Shown: in pieces, positions 45,494 through 54,432 of the stretch
Position numbering within the stretch: the stretch's first letter is position 1
Layout of the letters: every line of letters begins with the position of its first letter
Source: Palleronia aestuarii
Lineage (GTDB): Bacteria > Pseudomonadota > Alphaproteobacteria > Rhodobacterales > Rhodobacteraceae
Direction: 5' to 3'
Length of the DNA stretch: 64,000 nucleotides
Assembly: GCF_003253995.1 (NCBI RefSeq)
Contig: NZ_QKZL01000005.1
Location: forward strand, 186,001 to 250,000
The notes under the pieces: generated by a model
Told to the model about the DNA's origin: nothing
The model's input: only the letters and a program-made list of their open reading frames with translations
Databases searched by the model: none
Made by a program: the position numbers and the translations under genes

Positions 45494-46789
45494 TCACAGA
45501 TAAAAGAGATTGGTGTCGAGAAGGCCCGACAGGGTGTCGGGATCTAGCCCCGCGAAGAGGATCGTGTTGTCCTCTCCCAGGTCGAGCAGCGTGTCGTCGC
45601 CGAAGCCGATCATCCGGGTCGCGAGGCTCGCGGCGTCGAGCCCGGTCAGGCCGTTCATTTCCCGCTCGATATGGAGCGCGTCGTCGGCGGAGAAGTCGGT
45701 GACGACGTCGTTGCCCGACTGGCCGCGGAACTCGAAGATGTCGGACCCGGCCCCGCCGGTGAGCACGTCGGTGCCCGCGCCGCCGTTCAGCCGGTCGTTG
45801 CCCGCGCCGCCATCGATCCGGTCGTCGTGCCGGCCGCCGTGGATCCAGTCGTCGCCGTCCTCGCCGTAGATGAGGTCGTCGCCCCGGCCGAGATCGTCGA
45901 TCGCGGCGACGAAATCGTCTCCCGCCCCGAGCCAGATCGTATCGTCGCCATGACCGCCATCCGCGTAATCGTCGCCGTCGCCGGCCCGGATCACGTCCGC
46001 CGACGCGCCGCCGTGGAGGACGTCGCGATCGGCGCCGCCGTCGATCTCGTCGCGTCCGCCACCGCCGTGAATCGTGTCGCGTCCGTCGCCGCCGTCGAGG
46101 GTGTCGGCGCCCGCGCCGCCTAGCAGCCGGTCGTCGCCCGCCTCGCCGAAGAGGCGGTCGGCCCCGTTGTCGCCCCGCAGCAGGTCGTCGCCCGCGCCGC
46201 CATGCAGGACGTCGTCGCCGTCCTGTCCGCGCAGCGTGTCGTTGCCCGCGTCTCCGTGCAGCAGATCGGTGCCGTAGGAGCCCTCGAGGCGGTCGTTGCC
46301 GTCGCCGCCATACATGACGTCGACCGAGAGCCGCTTCTCGGCCCGCCAGACCTGGAAGGATTCGTAGGGCCCCGAATAGGTGGCCCAGCGGACATCGAGC
46401 ACGTCGTCGCCCGCCCCCCCGACGAGGAGGTTCGACCCCCCGCCGCCATGCAGGGTGTCGTTGCCGTCCTGGCCGAGGAGGATGTCGATCCCGGCACCGC
46501 CCTCGATGAGGTCGGCGTCGCTGCCGCCCAGAAGCGCGTCATTGCCGTCGCCGCCCCGGAGCGTGTCGCCGCCACCCGAGGCGAAGACGAGATCGTTGCC
46601 CGCCCCGCCATCGACGAGGTCCGCATCCTGCGTCCCGATGATGATGTCGCCCGCGTCGCTGCCGGCGGAAGACCCGGTCGGCAGGGGCAAGAAGGTCAGG
46701 TTCGAATGGAGGAGTGTCGAGAGGCGCCCGGCATCGGAAAGGAGCGCGGACGCGAAGGTATTCAAAGCGTTTGAAAGCGAGATCGCCAT
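45494..46789 (-). CDS. RTX calcium-binding protein (431 aa)
   Basis: A secreted-type protein with no Sec signal. A short N-terminal region is followed from about residue 45 to 370 by many GGxGxDxLx nonapeptides, which bind calcium and fold as parallel beta rolls outside the cell. One interruption (about 125-155, [19 protein letters not shown]) breaks the array. The tail is non-repeat and ends LDTNLFYL, an acidic-then-hydrophobic end typical of type I secretion substrates. A probable client of the PrtD/HlyD-like exporter at 54.4-57.4 kb. No enzymatic domain is visible. Confidence 0.88.
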   Translation of the reverse strand: MAISLSNALNTFASALLSDAGRLSTLLHSNLTFLPLPTGSSAGSDAGDIIIGTQDADLVDGGAGNDLVFASGGGDTLRGGDGNDALLGGSDADLIEGGAGIDILLGQDGNDTLHGGGGSNLLVGGAGDDVLDVRWATYSGPYESFQVWRAEKRLSVDVMYGGDGNDRLEGSYGTDLLHGDAGNDTLRGQDGDDVLHGGAGDDLLRGDNGADRLFGEAGDDRLLGGAGADTLDGGDGRDTIHGGGGRDEIDGGADRDVLHGGASADVIRAGDGDDYADGGHGDDTIWLGAGDDFVAAIDDLGRGDDLIYGEDGDDWIHGGRHDDRIDGGAGNDRLNGGAGTDVLTGGAGSDIFEFRGQSGNDVVTDFSADDALHIEREMNGLTGLDAASLATRMIGFGDDTLLDLGEDNTILFAGLDPDTLSGLLDTNLFYL

Positions 46790-46967
46790 AAAACATACCG
46801 CCTGATGTCAGGTGAACCCGCTGGCGATACCGAGAAGACCAGCGGAAATGGTGGATCGGAGCCGGGCCCCATGCCCGGTGCGACCCGAGTCATCCCGTCG
46901 GGCGGCTTACCGTCTTCTTAACGGGCCCGCGCCGGTTCCGGAGCATTCGACTAACGATCAACTAAAA

Positions 46968-46997
46968 GGCGAGAAACTTGGTCGGAGCTTTCTCGCC
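46968..46997. promoter_or_regulatory. 9-bp inverted repeat between divergent RTX genes
   Basis: GGCGAGAAA (46968-46976) and TTTCTCGCC (46989-46997) form a perfect stem with 12-nt loop in the 293-bp gap between the two RTX genes. Read on the minus strand it is followed by TTTTAGTT, like an intrinsic terminator, yet no minus-strand gene precedes it. It may be an operator, or it may block antisense transcripts. Confidence 0.45.
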
Positions 46998-47082
46998 CTA
47001 TGCGGTCGCGCATTAGGATTTCGTTAGGGTGGCCCGCGCCACCTCTTGGCTCACGGGGGCTGCTAATCAAGGGGTCATATCA

Positions 47083-47817
47083 GTGGCTACAATTCCAGGC
47101 GGTGCATTCAACGATTTTGTCTTCGGAACGTCCGAGAGCGACTTCATCAGCGCAGGCGGCGGCGCCGATACCGTGATCGCGGGATCGGGTGACGATATCA
47201 TCGACGGCGGCGCGGGAGACGACATGCTCAATGGCGGATCCGGCGAAGATCAGGTCTATGGCGGGGAGGGCGACGACCTCCTCCTCGGCGGATCGGGCAG
47301 CGACACGCTCTCGGGCGACGAGGGCGACGACACGGTTCTGGGAGGGGCGGGCGACGACGTCATGGAGGGCGGAGCGGGTGACGACCTGATGGTCGGCGGC
47401 TCCGGCGACGACACGCTCGAAGGGGGAACGGGAGACGATCGGCTCGAAGGGGGATCGGGCGACGATCTGCTGCAGGGCGGGGCGGGCGACGACCTTCTCT
47501 ACGGCGGCAAGGGCGACGATACGATCGACGGCGGCGCGGGCGACGACGTGATGTTCGGCGGCGACGGCGACGACCTCTTCGTCTTCTCGGGTGGCGGCGA
47601 CGTCATCATGGATTTCTCCGACGGCGATATCCTGCAGATCGCCGGGACGCTCGACGGCCTGTCGCTCGAGGGGGCGGCCGACGTCGCCGGCTATGCCATC
47701 GATCTCGGCGCGGAAGGCACGCTCATCGATTTCGAACAGGGCGACAGCATTCTTCTCAAGGGGGTGTCCTACGAGGAAATCACCGCCGATCCGGAGAAGT
47801 TCTTCACGATCGTCTAA
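47083..47817 (+). CDS. RTX calcium-binding protein (244 aa)
   Basis: A protein built almost only of GGxGxDD nonapeptides, about 15 in a row between residues 20 and 165, then a C-terminal cap (VIMDFSDGDILQIAG) ending KFFTIV, which fits a type I secretion signal. I start at GTG 47083 (MATIPGGAFNDF) because AAGGGG lies eight bases upstream; GTG 47029 is the other candidate. It is extremely acidic, suiting a calcium-bound matrix or surface-layer component. It precedes the glycosyltransferase/secretion operon by 84 bp. Confidence 0.88.
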   Translation: MATIPGGAFNDFVFGTSESDFISAGGGADTVIAGSGDDIIDGGAGDDMLNGGSGEDQVYGGEGDDLLLGGSGSDTLSGDEGDDTVLGGAGDDVMEGGAGDDLMVGGSGDDTLEGGTGDDRLEGGSGDDLLQGGAGDDLLYGGKGDDTIDGGAGDDVMFGGDGDDLFVFSGGGDVIMDFSDGDILQIAGTLDGLSLEGAADVAGYAIDLGAEGTLIDFEQGDSILLKGVSYEEITADPEKFFTIV

Positions 47818-47901
47818 CCGCTGTCGTGATCTAATCGCGGCCGGCGCGACCCGGGAGGGGGTCTGCCGGCCGCACCCTCTTCCGCTTTCACACGGGATTT
47901 C

Positions 47902-49818
47902 ATGATGCTCGATATGGCATTCGGCCAGGACCGTGACCGCACTCTCACGCCGGCACTCGCAGTATTCGTCGTTCCCCTGTCCTCCGAGCGCACCGCGATC
48001 TTCTTCGACACGGGGCCCGCGACCCTGGGCCTGGGCGACAGGCTCACCGCGACGCTCGACGGCGAACCGCTCGGCGGGCCGGTGGCGCTGACGCGGCTCG
48101 GTCTCGAGACCGGCGGCCAGCGCCACCTCCTCATCGTCGCCTATCCGTCGGCGCGTCTTTGCGCGGGCGCCCTCAGCATCTCGGCGGGCCATGTCGTCAT
48201 CGCGCGGATCGATCCGCTCGCGCTGCAATCCCCGCTCGTCGATGCGATGGCGCTCGTCGCGGGGCTCGACGAGACCGGGGGGCTGCGGCTCCTGCGTCTG
48301 CTGCTGACCACCGGCGCGTCGCTCTTCGGGAAGGGCGAGGTCGGCGAGTTCGGCGCGCTGGCCGAACAGCTCGTCGAACGCCTGGGCGTCCATGTTCCGC
48401 TCGCCGAACGCAGCCCGGTCGGCCGCGACGGCGCGGTCCTGACCTGGGAGCTGCCGGCGGAGATGGCACTGCCCCGGCTCGAGGCGGTGACGCTCTGGAC
48501 GGGCGCCCGGACCCGGCGCCTGCGCGACATCGCCACTTGCGAGGAGGTCTCGGGGGGACGCCGGTTCCTGCACATCTTCCTCGACCGGCCGCTTCCGCAA
48601 TCGGGCGAGCTCGTGGCGATCGGGACGACCCTTCTGCGTCTCGGTGTCTCGAGCAGCCCGGCCGCGCAACCGCTCTCGAGCTGGCTCGCGCGCCGCAATG
48701 CCGCGACGCGCATGGCGGCGCGCGCCTTCGTCGACCGGCTCGCAGCGGAGCGTACCGAGGTCGCGATCCTGCGCGCGGAGATCGATTGCCCGGCCGAGGC
48801 CGCGCCGACTGCGCGCGCCGTGCATCTGTCGCGGCAGGGCGACGGACTTCTCTATCTCGTGAGCATCGACGATCCGCGCGGCCTTCTCGCGGGGTTCCGG
48901 ATCGAGGCGGAGGACACGCAGGCCGATCTGCGCTGCGATGCGCTCGTCTGGCACGATCGCCTCGGCCCCGTCGCCGCGGGCTACGTGCCCTGGTCCGGTC
49001 CTGCCTCCGGGCCGGCGACGGTGGCGCCCGTCTATCGCTCCGGCCGGATCGGGCCGCGCCAGCCCGCCTCGTTCGACGCAACGAACGAGATCTGCCCCGA
49101 GGCGTTCCGCTCCCTGCCCGAAAGCGCCGCCGCGGACGTGCTCGCCGCGGCCCTGCCCGGCGTGATGCGCGGGCGGCCGGATTGGCGCTGCCGGGTGGCG
49201 GAGTTCGGATCGGCGAAGGCCAGGCCGTCCGTTTCGGTGGTGATCGCGGCCTCAGAGCCGCGCGAGCATCTCCACGCCCTCCTCGCGGCCATCGTGACGG
49301 AGCCGGGCGCGACGCAGGCGGAGATCGTGCTTTACCATCCCGACGGCGCGCAGACGTCCTCTGTCCTCGCGACGGCCGATGCGCTGAGCGCGATCCACCG
49401 CGTAGGGCTCCGTGTCGTGTCGGTCGCGTCCGGGGCAATGCCGAGCGAATGCCTGCGTGCGGCGCTGCGCGTGGCGCGCGCCGACCGGGCCGTGATCCTC
49501 GGACAGGGGATCCTGCCGACCCGCCGCGGCTGGCTTTCCGCGTGGCGCCGTCGGGCGGGCGCGTCCCGGGCAAGCTTCTCGGAGATCGGCGAGGGCGGCC
49601 ATGTCGCCGCGCTCGGCGGGGCGTCCCTCGCCGCGATGCGGTCTTCGAAAGCATCCCTTCCCAGCGTCCTTGCCGATCTTCACGCGGTTCCGGCCGCCCG
49701 GGCGGGCCGGGCAGGGAGCGACGGCTTCGCCGTCTTCTCAGACGACCTGCCCGATCCGCTGCAACGCGCCGTCGAGGGCCGCGCGCTCGCCACCCTTCGG
49801 GAGACGTCCCATGACTGA
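47902..49818 (+). CDS. Large protein with degenerate GT-A-like C-terminus (638 aa)
   Basis: A 638-aa cytoplasmic protein of unknown function. Residues 1-420 are beta-rich and unlike anything I recognise. From about 445 the line VSVVIAASEPREHLHALLAAI resembles the opening of family-2 (GT-A) glycosyltransferases. At the place of the metal-binding DxD the sequence reads VILGQGILPTRRGW, so catalysis by the usual mechanism seems lost. Its end overlaps the next glycosyltransferase by eight bases. Together with the 709-aa protein it could be a non-catalytic partner of the GT4 enzymes. Confidence 0.65.
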   Translation: MMLDMAFGQDRDRTLTPALAVFVVPLSSERTAIFFDTGPATLGLGDRLTATLDGEPLGGPVALTRLGLETGGQRHLLIVAYPSARLCAGALSISAGHVVIARIDPLALQSPLVDAMALVAGLDETGGLRLLRLLLTTGASLFGKGEVGEFGALAEQLVERLGVHVPLAERSPVGRDGAVLTWELPAEMALPRLEAVTLWTGARTRRLRDIATCEEVSGGRRFLHIFLDRPLPQSGELVAIGTTLLRLGVSSSPAAQPLSSWLARRNAATRMAARAFVDRLAAERTEVAILRAEIDCPAEAAPTARAVHLSRQGDGLLYLVSIDDPRGLLAGFRIEAEDTQADLRCDALVWHDRLGPVAAGYVPWSGPASGPATVAPVYRSGRIGPRQPASFDATNEICPEAFRSLPESAAADVLAAALPGVMRGRPDWRCRVAEFGSAKARPSVSVVIAASEPREHLHALLAAIVTEPGATQAEIVLYHPDGAQTSSVLATADALSAIHRVGLRVVSVASGAMPSECLRAALRVARADRAVILGQGILPTRRGWLSAWRRRAGASRASFSEIGEGGHVAALGGASLAAMRSSKASLPSVLADLHAVPAARAGRAGSDGFAVFSDDLPDPLQRAVEGRALATLRETSHD

Positions 49819-51034
49819 ACCGCGTATTCTCCAGATCGTCCACGATCATCCCGACGTCACCAATGGCGGTACCGAGTGGATCGCCGCCGATCTGACGCGT
49901 GCCCTGCGCCGGTCCGGCGCACCGACGACGCTCCTGGCCGCGAGCACGTCGCTCTCGCGTCCCGAGATGGCGCCGGGCTCGCTCGCGGAGGCCGGGGAGG
50001 ACCTGCTCCTGCGCACGGGCCGCTACGATGCCTTCGCTATGCTGCGGCTCGACGGATCCGGATGGATCGCCGCGCTCGAGCGGATCCTCGGCCGGACGCG
50101 CCCCGACATCGTGCATCTGCACGGTCTCGACCGCATCGGGTCGGATGTCGTCGCGGCGATCCGGTCGCGCTCGCGGGCGCGGATCGTCGTGACGCTGCAC
50201 GATTTCCAGCCGATTTGCGCGAAGGACGGTCTCATGGTGACCTCCGAGGGCGCGCTTTGCAGCCGGGCGGAGCCCGCGCGGTGCCGTCAATGCCTGCCAG
50301 AGCTTTCGGTCGCGCGCCACGCGCTGCGCGAGGCGCATCTGAAGGCCGTGCTCTCGGGGGTCGATCTTGTCGTGCTGCCGAGCCGCTTCGCGATGGAGCG
50401 CTACGCCGCCTGGGGCCTGCCGCGGGAGAAGATGGTTCTCCTTCCGAACGGCGTGCCGGGCCGGGCGCCCGCCTTGCCCGTCCAGGGGCATCGTTTCGCC
50501 TTCTTCGGCAACGTCGCCGATCACAAGGGCGTCCACGTCCTGCTCGATGCCGCGGCCCGGCTCGCGGCGCGCGAGGCCGATCTGCGGATCACGATCCATG
50601 GCGGCTTCACCTGGAGCGCTGAGGCCGAGCGCGCAGGGTTCGAGGCGGCACTCGCCCGCGCGGCGCCGCTGGCGCATAATCATGGCCCCTACGACCGGTC
50701 GGACCTGCCCGGTCTGATGGACCGGACCGATTGGGTGGTCGTCCCGTCGACCTGGTGGGAAAACGCGCCCCTCGTGATCCTCGAGGCGCAGCGCTCCGGC
50801 CGCCCGGTCATCTGCACCGGCATCGGCGGCATGGCCGAGGCGGTCGAGGATGGCCGGACGGGACTTCACGTGCCCCGCAACGATCCCGCGGCGCTCGCCG
50901 AGACGATCGCCCGCGCGGATGCCGATCTCTGCCGGCGGCTCGCGGCGAACATCCGGCCGCCCACCGACACCGACGCGATGGCGCAGGCCCATCTCGCCCA
51001 GTACCGCCGACTTTGCCAGGAGGCCCTCGCATGA
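49811..51034 (+). CDS. GT4-type glycosyltransferase (407 aa)
   Basis: A GT-B-fold retaining glycosyltransferase. ILQIVHDHPDVTNGGTEWIA opens the N-terminal domain; HDFQPICAKDG and a C-x7-C-x2-C cluster (about residues 155-166) follow; the C-terminal half has FFGNVADHKGVHVLLDA and STWWENAPLVILEAQRSG with the donor-binding acidic pair. It is paralogous in style to the 424-aa GT4 two genes downstream. Start/stop overlaps on both sides place it in the secretion operon. Confidence 0.88.
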   Translation: MTEPRILQIVHDHPDVTNGGTEWIAADLTRALRRSGAPTTLLAASTSLSRPEMAPGSLAEAGEDLLLRTGRYDAFAMLRLDGSGWIAALERILGRTRPDIVHLHGLDRIGSDVVAAIRSRSRARIVVTLHDFQPICAKDGLMVTSEGALCSRAEPARCRQCLPELSVARHALREAHLKAVLSGVDLVVLPSRFAMERYAAWGLPREKMVLLPNGVPGRAPALPVQGHRFAFFGNVADHKGVHVLLDAAARLAAREADLRITIHGGFTWSAEAERAGFEAALARAAPLAHNHGPYDRSDLPGLMDRTDWVVVPSTWWENAPLVILEAQRSGRPVICTGIGGMAEAVEDGRTGLHVPRNDPAALAETIARADADLCRRLAANIRPPTDTDAMAQAHLAQYRRLCQEALA

Positions 51035-53160
51035 CCCCGCCCGTCACGCATCCCGCCGCGACGGAGGCGGCCACCCTCTCGCCGACCTCCGCGATCATCC
51101 TGCCCGGAGGGCATGTCGCGCTGGTCTTCGCCGCGTCGCCGACGCCCCTTCCCGCGGACGGCACGCTCGACGGGATCGGACCCTGGGCCTGCCTTTCCTG
51201 GACGACGCCGCGCGGTCATGCGGGGCTCGCCCTTCTGGGCGCGATGCCCCCGCACGGGGCCATGCTTCGGCTCGCGCAGGGCCGGGCATCGCTGCGGCTC
51301 TCCGCGCCCGGCGATCTCGACGTGACCGCGACGCCGCTTCTCAAGCTCGTGCGCGAAGGGGGCGATGCCGGGGCGATCCTCGCGTTCCTGCGCCAGCACG
51401 CGCCGACGTCGTCGGGCGATCTCGCCGCCGATTTCAGGACGCGGTCGGCCGAGCGCGCGGGCTTCGTCGAAGTCGCGGCGCGCACCGAATGCGGGGGGCT
51501 GTTCCTACAGGGCTGGGCCCATGCCTTCGACGCGGAGGTGACGGAGATCGCGGGACTGCCGGGCCACGACGCCCGCGCGATCGCGGTGGCGCGGTTCGAA
51601 CGGGAGGACATCCTGCCGCCCGCTTCCGGCTTCTGCCTCTACATCAAGCAGGTCGATCCCGAGGTTCCGCTTCCTGAGGCGCTCTTCTTCGAACGCGGCG
51701 GGCGCCTCGGCCGGCTCGATGTCGTGCCGACGATGGCGCCCGCGTTCCGCGGCCCGACGGCCACGGCGCATGTCAGGGGCATGCTCGACCGGCTGCAGGC
51801 GCCGAAGGCCGTCCTCGGCGCCTTCCGCCGGATCTGCCGACCCCGCTACGAGGGGCACGACACGCTGTCGTCTCATGACGGTCCGGTAGCGGCGGCGCTC
51901 GACCGGGTCCTGAAGGCCGCTGACGGGGGGCTCCTGGTCTCGGGCTGGCTCCTCGATCCGCTGTCGCAGGTCGAACGCGTGATCCTGAAGGGGTCGGGCA
52001 ATCTCTACGCGCCGCTGCACGAGACGTGGTCGATGTTGCCCCGGCCGGACCTCAATGCGGGCTTCGCGCTCGATCCGCGCTTCGCCGGGCTCCTCGACGA
52101 TCGCGACGTGATGCACGGTTTCGTCTGCCACGTCCCGGCGCAGCCCGGGAGGGACGGGGGCGACCTCTATCTCGAGCTGGTGTTCGAGAACGGATCGTGC
52201 CTCTTCCGGCCCGTGGACGTGATGCTCGCGCAGGGCGACGGGGTCCTGCCCGCGGTCCTCTCGGGGCTCTCGCCGCACGAACCCGAGCTTCCGGTCATCG
52301 TCGAGCGCCATCTCGCCCCGTTTCTCGCGGGCCTCGGTCGCCGGACCGAGCCTTTGCGCCGGATCGGCGCGGCGATGCCGCTCGGACCGGGCCCCGCGGG
52401 GCGCGACGTCTCCGCGGTGATGCCGGTCGCGGGCCTGGCGGAGCTGCAGCCGATCCTCGCCACGCTCGCGGGCACCTCCGACGCGGAGGGGATGGATCTC
52501 ACGCTCGTCGTCTCGCGGAGCGTGGCCGCGGAGATCCGCCGGCCGCTCGACGATGCGTTCCACTTCTACGGCTTGACCGGAAGCCTGATCGTGGTGCCCG
52601 ACCATGCCACGATGGCCGCGCGGCTCGATGCCGGGACGGCCGCAGGGAATGCCGAGCGTCTCCTCGTCTGGCAAAGCGCCGCGCTGCCGCGGGGGCCGGG
52701 ATGGCTCGCGCGGCTCCGGGTCGAGGCGGAGCGCGTCGGCGCCGGGCTCGTCTCGCCGGTCCTGTTCTACGAGGACGGCTCGATCTATTTCGGCGGCGAG
52801 CGGCCGCGTCCCGGCGCGCGCGGGCCAGATTGCCTGCGCGCGGGCCTCGGCGCACATGCGATAGGCTCGGACACGACCCGCGCCGTCGCGGCGGGCGCGG
52901 CCGAGATCGCCCTCGTCGACCGGTCGCTCCTTGCCCGGTCGGGCGGGTTCTCCGGCCACCTTTTCGGCGACACCTATACCCATCTCGACCTCGCCCGCCG
53001 GCTGCGGCTCGCGGGGGGCGAGACCTGGTGCGCCAGCGCGGTCGCGTTCTGGATGGTCGAGGACCCGCGGCCCGAGGAGCTCACCCCCTTCGCGCAGATG
53101 ACGCGCGCCGTCGATACCGCGCTCATCGCGCGCCGCACCGAGAAAGGAGCCCGTCCGTGA
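51031..53160 (+). CDS. Large protein with GWLLD domain and degenerate GT-A-like C-terminus (709 aa)
   Basis: A 709-aa protein. The middle part (about residues 285-400) contains LLVSGWLLDPLSQVERVIL, similar in pattern to the GWAID domain of the 209-aa protein. The C-terminal 240 residues look GT-A-like (PGWLARLRVEAERVGAGLVSP, GFSGHLFGDTYTHLDLARRL), the second resembling family-2 acceptor segments, but the DxD position reads LVWQSAALPRGPGW. Probably a non-catalytic or unusual glycosyltransferase. It has ATGA/GTGA overlaps with both neighbours, so synthesis is coupled to the two GT4 enzymes. Confidence 0.65.
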   Translation: MTPPVTHPAATEAATLSPTSAIILPGGHVALVFAASPTPLPADGTLDGIGPWACLSWTTPRGHAGLALLGAMPPHGAMLRLAQGRASLRLSAPGDLDVTATPLLKLVREGGDAGAILAFLRQHAPTSSGDLAADFRTRSAERAGFVEVAARTECGGLFLQGWAHAFDAEVTEIAGLPGHDARAIAVARFEREDILPPASGFCLYIKQVDPEVPLPEALFFERGGRLGRLDVVPTMAPAFRGPTATAHVRGMLDRLQAPKAVLGAFRRICRPRYEGHDTLSSHDGPVAAALDRVLKAADGGLLVSGWLLDPLSQVERVILKGSGNLYAPLHETWSMLPRPDLNAGFALDPRFAGLLDDRDVMHGFVCHVPAQPGRDGGDLYLELVFENGSCLFRPVDVMLAQGDGVLPAVLSGLSPHEPELPVIVERHLAPFLAGLGRRTEPLRRIGAAMPLGPGPAGRDVSAVMPVAGLAELQPILATLAGTSDAEGMDLTLVVSRSVAAEIRRPLDDAFHFYGLTGSLIVVPDHATMAARLDAGTAAGNAERLLVWQSAALPRGPGWLARLRVEAERVGAGLVSPVLFYEDGSIYFGGERPRPGARGPDCLRAGLGAHAIGSDTTRAVAAGAAEIALVDRSLLARSGGFSGHLFGDTYTHLDLARRLRLAGGETWCASAVAFWMVEDPRPEELTPFAQMTRAVDTALIARRTEKGARP

Positions 53161-54431
53161 AGGCCCTCGTTGTTTCCCATGCTCATCCCGCCTTCTCCAT
53201 CGGCGGCGCGCAGGTCGCGTCGTGGAATCTCTACGAAGGGCTCGGCGCGCAGCCCGGATGGGAGGCGCATTACCTCGCGGGCGTGGCCCCGCCGGTCGTG
53301 CGCCACAAGGCGACGCCGCTGATGTCGCTAGGGCGCGGCCCGAACGAGATGCTCTACCATTCGTCGGATTTCGACTGGTTCCACCTCGGCAGCAAGGATC
53401 TCGACGATCTGATGGCGCATTTCGAGCGCTATCTGCGCGAGCTGCGCCCCGACGTGGTGAACTTCCACCACGTGATGGGTTTCGGCATGCAGGCGATCCG
53501 GGCGGTGCGCCGGGCGCTCGGCGACGTGCCGATCGTCTACACCCTCCACGAATACCTGCCGATCTGCGCCCATCACGGGCAGATGATCAAGCCCGCGACC
53601 CATGCGCTCTGCACCAAGGCGTCGCCGTCCGAATGCGGGATGTGCTTTCCGGAGATCGGGGCGGGCAACATGCTGCGCCGGGAGATGTTCGTGAAGTCGT
53701 TCTTTAACGAAGTCGACGCCTTCGTCTCGCCGTCCCATTTCCTGCTCTCGCGCTTCGAGCAGTGGGGATTGCCCGCCGAGAAGCTCGTGATGATCGAGAA
53801 CGGGCTCGACGGCGGCCCGATCGCGCCGCTGCGGCCCGCGCTGCCGGGCGCGAAACGCAACCGCTTCGCCTATTTCGGCCAGCTCAATCCGTTCAAGGGC
53901 ATCAAGGTGCTCGTCGAGGCGGTGACGCGGGTGCCGAAGGAGGTCTGGGGCGACAGCATCCTCTACGTCTACGGCGGCAATCTCGAACACCAGCCGGAGA
54001 CGTTTCAGGCGCAGGTCAAGGAGCTCTTCCGCATCGCGGGCGGCCGCATCCGTTTTCGCGGCAGCTACAAGAGCCACGAATTGCCGAACCTCATGCGCGA
54101 GGTCGACTGGATGATCGTGCCCTCGACCTGGTGGGAGAATTCCCCCGTCGTCATTCAGGAGGCGTTCCACCACGGCCGCCCGCTCATTGTTTCCGATATC
54201 GGCGGCATGGCGGAGAAGGTCCGCCACGGGATCGACGGGCTCCATTTCCATGTCTCCTCCGCCGAGAGCCTGGCCGAGCGGATGGGCGAGGCGATCTCAG
54301 ACCCGGCGCTCTGGACGCGGCTCCGGGCCGGGATCCGGCCGCCGATGACGTCGCTTGAGGCCGGGCGGCGACATGCGGAGCTCTTCTCCAAGCTCGCGGC
54401 CCGGCGCGCACCCATGCGCGAGGCCGTCTGA
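53157..54431 (+). CDS. GT4-type glycosyltransferase (424 aa)
   Basis: A GT-B-fold glycosyltransferase. It opens VVSHAHPAFSIGGAQVASWN; YTLHEYLPICAHHGQMI and a C-x7-C-x2-C cluster follow around residues 148-160; FAYFGQLNPFKGIKVLVEA and STWWENSPVVIQEAFHHG mark the donor domain. It starts with GTG 53157 in a GTGA overlap with the 709-aa gene and has AAAGGAG upstream. One base separates its stop from the ATG of the secretion ATPase, so glycosylation and export are expressed together. Confidence 0.88.
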   Translation: MKALVVSHAHPAFSIGGAQVASWNLYEGLGAQPGWEAHYLAGVAPPVVRHKATPLMSLGRGPNEMLYHSSDFDWFHLGSKDLDDLMAHFERYLRELRPDVVNFHHVMGFGMQAIRAVRRALGDVPIVYTLHEYLPICAHHGQMIKPATHALCTKASPSECGMCFPEIGAGNMLRREMFVKSFFNEVDAFVSPSHFLLSRFEQWGLPAEKLVMIENGLDGGPIAPLRPALPGAKRNRFAYFGQLNPFKGIKVLVEAVTRVPKEVWGDSILYVYGGNLEHQPETFQAQVKELFRIAGGRIRFRGSYKSHELPNLMREVDWMIVPSTWWENSPVVIQEAFHHGRPLIVSDIGGMAEKVRHGIDGLHFHVSSAESLAERMGEAISDPALWTRLRAGIRPPMTSLEAGRRHAELFSKLAARRAPMREAV

Positions 54432-54432
54432 A

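Noticed and set aside
45671-46774. Plus-strand frames rich in Val/Ala opposite the 431-aa RTX gene
   Set aside because: Mirror of the GGxGxD repeats on the other strand; no start signal.
47150-47580. Dense tandem DNA repeats, possible CRISPR or satellite
   Set aside because: They encode in-frame RTX nonapeptides with synonymous variation; there are no unique spacers between identical repeats, so this is a protein repeat, not a CRISPR array.
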